Shown here: one piece after another, positions 1 through 9,900 of the stretch
How positions within the stretch are numbered: position 1 is the stretch's first letter
How the letters are laid out: each line of letters opens with the position of its first letter
Assembly (NCBI GenBank): GCA_019454045.1
Contig: SKCR01021104.1
Span: 62,001 to 126,000 of the forward strand
Origin: Zanthoxylum bungeanum
Lineage: Eukaryota; Streptophyta; Magnoliopsida; Sapindales; Rutaceae
Direction of reading: 5' to 3'
Length of the DNA stretch: 64,000 nt
The notes under the pieces: generated by a model
What the model was told of the DNA's origin: nothing
What the model saw: the letters and a program-made list of their open reading frames with translations, nothing else
The model's database searches: none
Made by a program: the position numbers and the translations under genes

Positions 1-878
1 ATGATATACCTTCTTATTATAATAGGAAATAAAAAATAAATTTTAGATATTAGGTGTCATGTGATGCGATGAGAAGACTTAAAAATACTTCACTCTTTGA
101 TGCGATGAGAAAATTTAAAAATATTTAATATATATATATATATATATATATTCCTTACCGGATTATCAATGATATTATTTAAAAATTAGTCGGATAGTAA
201 AATATATTTTCTTGTTATAATATGGTTCGTATTTAATAGATTTATTAATTTAATTTTATAATTTTTTTTCCTATTATAATAGAATAGTATAATATGTTTT
301 CTTATTTTAATAGAGTTCTTATAAAATTATAATATATTTTTCTTATTTTAATAGTTTTTTATTTAATAAAAAATTAATTGTAAAGATATTTTAATTTTAT
401 AATTTAATAGTAAATAAATTAATTGTATAGGTTAATTTTAGAGATTAAGTGTTACATATATATTTTTTTTTAATAAGAGATTATAATATGTTTTCTTATT
501 ATAATAGGTTTCTTTATTTTAATTTTATAATTTAATAAGAATAAATTAAAATATTAATAAATTAATAGGTTTCATACTTTATCGTAAATTATGTTCTTAT
601 ATTATAATAGTTTCTTATCTAATTATGTTTCTTATTTTAAAATTTTTATCTTTTTTAAAAGGAAGTTTTAATTTAAATAAATAATGGTATATTTTGGTAG
701 TGCCATGTATATAGAATATATATTAATTATATCCAAAATTATTATTTCATTATTCTCAATTATATATTTTTATGGTTTGTACAACTTATTATTTCTCACA
801 ATCATATCTAGCATCTTGCTTTTTAGAATCATTAATTTGCATGCTTAAAGATAACTGACTCTGAGTTACTTTTATTGG
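1..878. other. AT-rich intergenic DNA upstream of the HPt gene
   Basis: No coding region can be supported here. From about 190 to 680 the sequence is built from loosely repeated AT-rich words such as ATAATATGTTTTCTTATT and TTATAATAGGTTTC, recurring every 50-100 bases with much divergence. A (TA)n microsatellite lies at about 128-152. It reads as ordinary plant intergenic DNA, or as the decayed remains of an AT-rich element, in front of the HPt promoter. Confidence 0.6.
128..152. repeat. (TA)n microsatellite
   Basis: About 12 TA units in uninterrupted run, within AT-rich intergenic DNA. Confidence 0.85.
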
Positions 879-892
879 CTATATATAAATTC
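879..892 (+). promoter_or_regulatory. Candidate TATA box of the HPt gene
   Basis: CTATATATAAATTC lies about 100 bases before the ATG at 985. A start of transcription about 30 bases further on would give a 5' leader of roughly 70 nt. The following 60 bases are rich in C and T (CATTCCCAAGCATC, TTTCACTTTCTAG), which is usual for a plant transcription start region. This is inferred from position and consensus only. Confidence 0.5.
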
Positions 893-984
893 ACATTCCC
901 AAGCATCATTTTTCACTTTCTAGTTGAGCAAATTTCTCTTGAATTCTCCCTAGATTAATAACATTTCTTAGTTTCATTATAACA

Positions 985-3900
985 ATGGAGGCTTTGCGTC
1001 AACAAATTGCTGCAATGAGGCATCCTTTTTTGATGAGGTTCAATAATTTATCTTCCTATCTTCTTCTTATTTGTGGATTAATTTTTCATCTTACTATATA
1101 TACATGCAATATCTTGCGCATTAGATATTACTTTTTGTGTATAAGACTGTAATTAAGGATAGTAGAAAATCTCAAATTTCGTTTCGAATTCGGAATCATG
1201 TATCATTTAATATAAATCATTCGAGATTATTTTTAGTTCTGATTAAAAATTATGATCGAAATTTAAGATTCCATACCATTCTATCCAATTTAAAACCTAT
1301 ATGAAATTGAAGAAGATTTTTCGTCCTCACAATCAGGACGGGACCCAAATTGAAAAATCTCCATCCATCCTTACCGATTTCCAACTCTAATATGAACATA
1401 TTTTTATCATACAATTAACTAATACAAGGTTCTTATTCATCGTAGGAAATCTTGGACAAATATTTTGCTCAGCTTGAACAACTAGAAGATATTTCTAATC
1501 CCGGTTTTGTTGAGGATGTGGTGACCTTGTACTTGAGGGACTCAACCAAAACACTGGTTCTAATTGATGAGGAAATGTAATTTTTAATTAATTTATAATT
1601 TCATTAACCATGTAATTATTCTTTTATATTAATGCTAATATACTTATGATATTTGTGTTATTTAAACAGTTCAAAAACTCCGGTGGATTACATGAACTTG
1701 TATAGGTGCTTTGATCAATTGAAGGGTAGCAGCGCCAGGTAAACGAAAAGAAATTAAAATTTATTTGAATTGAAGTTAAAAGATAATGTCATTATCCTTT
1801 TACTACTCCAAGTCCAACTAGCGACTACAACAATTATTGCAGTGTTGTATTTTTACACGGCAATTATAGAAAATTAACAATATGCTACTTTTAAATATGG
1901 AAACAATAATATATATATATATATATTGTTTAAATGAATTAAAGAAAAAGTTGGTAAATATATATTTAAGATTTAAAAGATAAATTTGCCCATGTAATGT
2001 CATCATGACATCATCACTTGACCAATAACATTTAAAAAAAAAAAAGATAAATATTATTTTTGAGGGGCGAAAATATTATAATTCAATATTTATTACAGTA
2101 ACTTATTATTTTATACATACTATAATTTTAACTATCTTCACAAATCATATTTACAGCATTGGCGCCAACAAAGTCAAGAATGAAGTTAACAAGGCCAGAG
2201 AATTTTGCAAGGAAAAAAATTTGGAAGGGTAACTTTCTTACTTCATCTATTATTAAGGGGTTAGTTATATATATATTTATATATATTTTCTTAATTAAAA
2301 ATACAGTAAAATGGAGTCTCGTTGATGAATTTCATCATCAAATTTTTTTTTTGTCTTCTCAACAGTCATGGAGACGGGTAAAAAACTAACAATAAATAGA
2401 GTGTAAATGAGCTATATTTGATAGCATATAACTTCATTCTAAATAATAAATCAGTTATTCTAAAATTTGCTGACTGCACAGTAAGTCACATACTTGCTCG
2501 TTCCATTAAACGCTACTCGTTATTTATTAGAAGAAATAACTGCTAGTAATTAATATTGGTGTTGATGGTGATTTCAGGACCTATGTTATTTAAAGAGTAC
2601 GGCAGGGGTAAAAAGGGTAACTCCATTGATCGAAACCGTTAAAACCGACCCGACAACTTGACGGTAAGAGGCCGAGCACTTTATACTAAATAGCCGAGCA
2701 CTTGAGATCGGATGACCGAGCATTATCAGATCGACAGCAGCATTCTCAGTTCAAATGGCTATCATGACCGACCTCATGAAGACCGAGCACATGACGAGGC
2801 GTGCTCAGGAAGATAAAACATCATATTCTTGCGGAAAATGGATAAGTTGTCATACTTTAATGGGGTAAAGTAATAACTTAATATCCTAATAGGATAAAGG
2901 AAGTAAATGTAGTTTTGATTAGGAATCCTTATGGGAAAAGGGAATAGTTTTGACTAGGAATCCTGATAGGAAAATGAGACCATCTCCAATTAGGAATTCT
3001 TGTACAAATAGGAATCTGATTTCTTCACCATTATAAATAGGAGGGTAGAGTGAGTGTAGAGGGACAAGTAGAAAAACAAGTTGAAAGCATCTGAAAATCA
3101 TCAAAAATTAGTGATCAGAATCATCAAGCTCCGGTTTGTAAAAAACAAAGAAGAGACCTGAGAAGCGTATTGGAGTAATAAAAAAGTACCATCTTGTTCT
3201 TGTCCGTGGACGTAGGTCGGATCCAAAAATCCACCGAACCACGTTAAATCTCCTTGTTGATTGGTGTGTTTATCTATCTCTCGCTAAATTTGCTTTTGGT
3301 CCCCCATAACCAAACAAATTCACCGTTGAAGGAGGATTCCCTCGGAGGTGATATTCCTGTATTACCCTGAGACCAAAATCCACCGTCAACAGTTGGCGCC
3401 GTCTGTGGGGAACTTCACAAAAAGCAGTTCACGTGATAAGACAAATGGCGGAAGGCAGAAATCACCAACCAGGAGGTCCGGCAATGGACTGGATGAGAAA
3501 GATGGAAGATAGCATGAGGTCTATGATGGATCGATTAGAAAGAATGGAAGGAGCAAACAACGAGAAACCTGAAACCGGGACCGGTCAGAGGAGGAAAGAG
3601 AGGGAAAGAGGGAAAAGAGTAGTAGATGTAAGCGAAGACGAGGGACCCAGAAAGAGAGGCCCTTATGGGATAAGATCTGAAGTGGTAGGAAGAGAGCCAC
3701 GATCAGAAGACACATGGGAAGAAGAAGAGGAGGAACAATCACCCGACCCCTCCTCCGACAGTTTTTACAACCCCGAGAGGGAGGATAGAAAGTACAACGA
3801 AGACGTACAGGAGACCTCCGGGCTTAAGGAACGCCACGCCCGGAACGACAGGCGAACAGAAGGACACAGAAGGCGACACGGGGGCACAGCCCGTGAAATA

Positions 3901-6900
3901 AAGTCTTGGTTAGAAAAGAGATGACCAGATGGGGAGAAGGCCTCAAGATCGGCGCGGGAGACCCGAGGCGAGGAAGAGGGGTCTCCCTTTACAGAAGAGA
4001 TAAGGTCAGCACAGTTCCCAAAAAGATTCAGCATGCCGACCATGACACCATACAAGGGCCATACCGACCCCAAAACCCACATTGAAGGTTTCGTCCTACT
4101 AATGGAGGTACAAGGGGTAACCGGGGACGCCATCTGCAAAGTGTTCCCCTAACTCTGGCCGGACCGGCCATTCTATGGTATAGAAGCCTAGCCCCAAGAA
4201 GCATCAGCAGCTTCGCGCAACTGGGGAAGTCATTCATACGACACTTCAAGGGGGCTTGTGTCCCCCGAAAAACGATTGGAGAACTAAGGCTTATGAAGCA
4301 AGGAGACGATGAACCTTTGAAGATATTATTGAAAGATACCATAATATGGTACTCGAAGTTGGAGGGTACGAATCCTCCGAGGCCTAGAAAGTCTCAAGGG
4401 AGGTCTGAAGGTCGGGAAGTTGTGGACTCACCTAAGGATTCAAGACGTATCGGATTATGGCACTGCCCTGGAGTTGGCCAGGAAGTTTATTTAATAGAGG
4501 AGGAGAAAAAGATTGTCCGGGGAGTAGACACCCGAAAGACTAAAATGCTCAGGTCAGACAATCAGTGGGATTCGATCGGAAATTTGAGGAGACCAGTCCC
4601 AGAGCAGAAGAAACTCAGACTGACACCTCCGAGTAGTCATGCTCAAAAGATAAACTCATCTGTCCAAGTCAACCATATCGCGAGGGGGACAGTATACACC
4701 CCCTGAACAAACCTATGGCCCAGATAGTTCGGGAAATCCAAGATAAAGGTGTTGGCCGAGCCTAATTTGAGGAGGTTCCCGATTGAGGAGGGAAATAGTA
4801 GGGCTTACTGTATCTACCATAACGTAAGGGGACATGCCACGAATGAGTGCAGAGACCTGGGGAGCAGGTGGAAGACTGGGGTGAAAGAAGGCTATCTCAG
4901 TGTGTACACAGACCATTCGGTTTTTGAGGTCGACCAAAGTTGATAGCGGAAGTCATCCGGTCAGATGCGTGGAATGCTGAGATGCAGAGAGAGGATGTAT
5001 TAAGAAAGAGCCTTGCTTGTAGTGACCCTTGTAGAGTTGCAAGAAAGGCAACAGATCCCAAAAATGTGAGTAAGACATCTTCTATCTTAGACTGACATTT
5101 GATTTTGCTTGTTTGTTATGGCCCGCCACAATGGTTTTGATATTTTTTACGGCTCGGGTCTGCTCTTGTACCGCCGAGTCCGTTTTGTTGATATTTGTTT
5201 TACGGCTCGGGTCTGCTCTTGTACCGCAGAGTCCGTTTTGTTGATATATGTTTTACGGCTCGGGTCTGCTCTTGTACCGCCGAGACCGATGTTTCTTTCC
5301 GACTCGGGTCTGCTCTTGTAACGCCGAGATCGATGTTTCATTCCAGCTCGGGTCTGCTCTTGTACCGCCGAGACCGATATTCTTCCGACTCGGGTCTGCT
5401 CTTGTACCGCCGAGATCGATGTTTCATTCCGGCTCGGGTCTGCTCTTGTACCGCCGAGACCGATATTCTTCCGACTCGGGTCATCTCTTGTACCGCCGAG
5501 ATCGATGTTTCTTTACGGCTCGGGTCTGCTCTTGTACCGCCGAGATCGATGTTTCATTCCGGCTCAGGTCTGCTCTTGTACCGCCGAGACAGATGTTTCT
5601 TTCCGACTCGGGTTCTGCTCTTGTACCGCCGAGATCGATGTTTCATTCCGGCTCGGGTCTGCTCTTGTACCGCCGAGACCGATGTTTCCTTATGGCTCGG
5701 GTCTGCTCTATACCGCCGAGAACCGATATTTCTTTCCGACTCGGGTCTGCTCTTGTACCGCCGAGATCGATGTTCTTTACGGCTCGGGTCTGCTCTTGTA
5801 CCGACGAGACCGATATTTCTTTCGACTCGGGTCTGCTCTTGTACCGCCGAGATCGATGTTTCTTTCCGGCTCGGGTCTGCTCTTTTACCTCCGAGACGAT
5901 GTTTCCTTACGGCTCGGGTCTGCTATTGTACCGCCGAGACCGATATTTCTTTCCGACTGGGTTGCTCTTGTACCCCGAGATCGATGTTTCTTTACGGCTG
6001 GTCTGCTCTTGTACCGACGAGACCGATATTTCTTTCCGACTCGGGTCTGCTCTTGTAACGCCGAGATCGATGTTTCTTCCGGCTCAGGTCTGCCCTTGTA
6101 CCTCCGAGACCGAGTTCCTTACGGCTCGGGTCTGCTCTTGTACCGCGAGACCGATATTTCTTTCCGACTGGGTCTGCTCTTGTACCGCGAGAACGATGTG
6201 TACCGCGCAGAGACCGATGTTTCTTTCCGACGGGTCTGCCTCTTGTACCGCCGAGACCGATATTTCTTCCACACTGGGTCTGCTCTTGTACCGCCGAGAT
6301 CGTTGTTTCTTTACGGCTCGGGTCTGCTCTTGTACCGCCGAGATCGATGTTTCATTCCGGCTCAGGTCTGCTCTTGTACCACCGAGACCGATGTCTTTCC
6401 GACTCGGGTCTGCTCTTGTACCGCCGAGATCGATGTTTCATTCCGGCTCGGGTCTGCTCTTGTACCGCGAGACCGATGTTTCCTTATGGCTCGGGTATGC
6501 TCTTGTACCGCCGAGGAACCGATATTTCTTTCCGACTCGGGTCTGCTCTTGTACCGCCGAGATCGATGTTTCTTTACGGCTCGGGTCTGCTCTTGTACCG
6601 ACGAGACCGATATTTCTTTCGACTCGGGTCTGCTCTTGTACCGCCGAGATCGATGTTTCTTTCCGGCTCGGGTCTGCTCTTGTACCTCCGAGACCGATGT
6701 TTCCTACGGCTCGGTCTGCTCTTGTACCGCCGAGACCGATATTTCTTTCCGACTCGGGTCTGCTCTTGTACCGCCGAGATCGATGTTCTTTACGGCTCGG
6801 GTCTGCTCTTGTACCGACGAGACCGATATTTCTTTCCGACTCGGGTCTGGTCTGCGTGCTTGTCCCCGAGTATGCCGAGATCGATGTTCTTTCCGGCTCG

Positions 6901-9900
6901 GGTCTGCTCTTGTACCTCCGAGACCGATGTTTCCTTACGGCTCGGGTCTGTTTGTACCGCCGAGACCGATATTTCTTTCCGACTCGGGTCTGCTCTTGTA
7001 CCGCCGAGATCGATGTTTCTTTACGGCTCGGGTCTGCTCTTGTACCGACGAGACCGATATTTCTTTCCGACTCGGGTGCTTGTACCGCCGAGATCGATGT
7101 TTCTTTCCGGCTCGGGTCTGCTCTTGTACCTCCGAGACCGATGTTTCCTTACGGCTCGGGTCTGCTCTTGTACCGCCGAGACCGATATTTCTTCCGACTC
7201 GGGTCTGCTCTTGTACCGCCGAGATCGATGTTTCTTTACGGCTCGGTCTGCTCTTGTACCGACGAGACCGATATTTCTTTCCGACTCGGGTCTGCTCTTG
7301 TACCGCCGAGATCGATGTTCTTTCCGGCTCGGGTCTGCTCTTGTACCTCCGAGACCGATGTTTCCTTACGGCTCGGGTCTGCTCTTGTACCGCCGAGACC
7401 GATATTTCTTTCCGACTCGGGTCTGCTCTTGTACCGCCGAGATCGATGTTTCTTTACGGCTCGGGTATGCTCTTGTACCGACGAGACGATATTTCTTTCC
7501 GACTCGGGTCTGCTCTTGTACCGCCGAGATCGATATTTCTTTCCGACTCGGGTATGCTCTTGTACCGCCGAGATCGATGTTTCTTTACGGCTCGGGTCTG
7601 CTCTTTGGTACCGACGAGACCGATATTTCTTTCCGACGGGTCTGCTCTTGTACCGCCGAGATCGATGTTTCTTTCCGGCTCGGGTTGCTCTTGTACCTCC
7701 GAGACCGATGTTTCCTTACGGCTCGGGTCTGCTCTTGTACCGCCGAGACCGATATTTCTTTCCGACTGGGTCTGCTCTTGTACCGCCGAGATCGATGTTT
7801 CTTTACGGCTCGGGTCTGCTCTTGTACCGACGAGACCGATATTTCTTTCCGACTCGGGTCTGCTCTTGTACCGCCGAGATCGATGTTTCTTTCCGGCTCG
7901 GGTCTGCTCTTGTACCGCCGAGACCGATGTTTCCTTACGGCTCGGTCTGCTCTTGTACCGCCGAGACCGATGTTTCTTTTCGGCTCGGGGCTGGATTTCG
8001 TTCCGCCGAGGCCACTTGTTTATTTGGCTCGGGGCTGGATTTCGTTCCGCCGAGGCCGCTTGGTATTTGGCTCGGGGCTGGATTTCGTTCCGCCGAGGCC
8101 GCTTGGTTATTCGGCTCGGGGCTGGATCTCGTTCCGCCGAGACCACCGCTTGGTTATTCGGCTCGGGGCTGGATTCGTTCCGCCGAGGCCACTCGGTTAT
8201 TCGGCTCGGGGCTGGATTCGTTCCGTCGAGGCCACTCGTTTATTCGGCTCGGGGCTGGATTGGATTCGTTCCGCCGAGGCCACTCGGTTATTCGGCTCGG
8301 GGATGGATTCGTTACGCCGAGGCCACTCGTTTATTCGGCTCGGGGCTGAATTCGTTCCGCCGAGGCCACTCGGTTATTCGGCTCGGGGCTGGATCTCGTT
8401 CCGCCGAGACCGCTGTGTTATTTGGCTCGGGGCTAGATTTCGTTCCGCCGAGGCCGCTTGGTTATTTAGCTCGGGGTCGGGTTACGTCCCACCGAGTCAA
8501 CCCTTTGGACTGGGGACGTAACATTCCCCCAGGTCTAAGTACCTTTCTCAGCTCGGGGTCAGGTTACGTCCCACTGAGTCAACCCTTTGGACTGGGGACG
8601 TAACATTCCCCCAGGTCTAAGTACCTTTCTCAGCTCGGGGTCGGGTTACGTCCCACCGAGTCAGCTTCTCTGGACTGGGGACGTTAACATTCCCCCAGGT
8701 CCAAGTACCTTTCTCAGCTCGGGGTCGGGTTACGTCCCACTGAGTCAACCCTTTGGACTGGGGACGTAACATTCCCCCAGGTCTAAGTACCTTTCTCAGC
8801 TCGGGGTCGGGTTACGTCCCACCGAGTCAGCTTCTTTGGACTGGGGACGTTAACATTCCCCCAGGTCCAAGTACCTTTCTCAGCTCGGGGTCGGGTTACG
8901 TCCCACCGAGTCAGCTTCTTTGGACTGGGGACGTAACATTCCCCCAGGTCCAAGTGTCTTTCTCAGATCGAGGTCGGGGTACGTCCCACTGAGTCAGCCC
9001 TTCGGACTGGGGACGTAACATTCCCCCAGGTCTGAGCATCTCTCACAGCTCGAGACAGGATCACATGCCACCGAGCACATCATCGTTAGCTCAGAGGCAA
9101 AATTTTTCCTCACAATCGAGATTGAATCAGTCAGGGGCCTGGACCTCCAAATCTTTGGAACATATATTACATAGGAGGAGTCATTTTTTAGTTTGGACAA
9201 CAAAAGGAACTTCATCTCCTGATGGGACGACCGAAGTAAACAATTGGCCATAAGGTGGAGAATCATTCTGAATGGGATCATCATCTTCAATAACCGAGGA
9301 CATGAATATAGAAAAAGAAACTTGGTTAATGGCGAAGACAGTTTCTTTGTGATTTCTGGAGCGACCACCAGTAAGGCGATCAGCACACCATCTTTTTTAT
9401 AGTTCCCGGCATCAACTCGCAAACTCGTTGTTACCGAGAACTAGGGGACAGATGTTGATGGTGATTTCAGGACCTATGTTATTTAAAGAGTACGGCATGG
9501 GTAAAAGTGGTAACTCCATTGATCGAGACCGTTAAAACCGACCCGACAACTTGACGGTAAGAGGCCGAGCACTTTATACTAAATAGCCGAGCACTTGAGA
9601 TCGGATGACCGAGCATTATCAGATCGACAGCAGCATTCTCAGTTCAAATGGCTATCATGACCGACCTCATGAAGACCGAGCACATGACGAGGCGTGCTCA
9701 GGAAGATAAAGCATCATATTCTTGCGGAAAAGGGATAAGTTGTCCTACTTTAATGGGGTAAAGTAATAACTTAATATCCTAATAGGATAAAGGAAGTAAA
9801 TGTAGTTTTGATTAGGAATCCTTATGGGAAAAGGGAATAGTTTTGACTAGGAATCCTGATAGGAAAAGGAGACCATCTCCAATTAGGAATTCTTGTACAA

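Noticed and set aside
2159..2389. Open frame of 76 codons over exon 4 of the HPt gene
   Set aside because: It starts in a frame shifted from the HPt reading and runs into intron 4; the real coding use is exon 4 at 2157-2228 in another frame.
3521..4342. Minus-strand open frames across the gag region of the gag-only element
   Set aside because: They are shadows of the GC-rich gag reading on the + strand, which carries the Gag and zinc-knuckle motifs.
7454..8146. Open frame of 230 codons on the minus strand within the tandem arrays
   Set aside because: It is the antisense of the same repeat and has no domain.
5248..8349. Open frame of 1,033 codons on the + strand
   Set aside because: It and its overlapping neighbours are the result of a stop-free 44-bp tandem repeat; all forward frames encode the same periodic peptide and no start context or domain exists.
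5153..9060. CRISPR-like array of regular repeats
   Set aside because: The repeats have no unique spacers and lie inside a plant LTR retrotransposon; they are simple tandem repeats.
8994..9422. Open frame of 142 codons on the minus strand at the 3' end of the gag-only element
   Set aside because: It has no recognisable domain and part of it is the 82-bp repeat. Antisense frames are known in some Tat/Ogre-type elements, but nothing here supports one.
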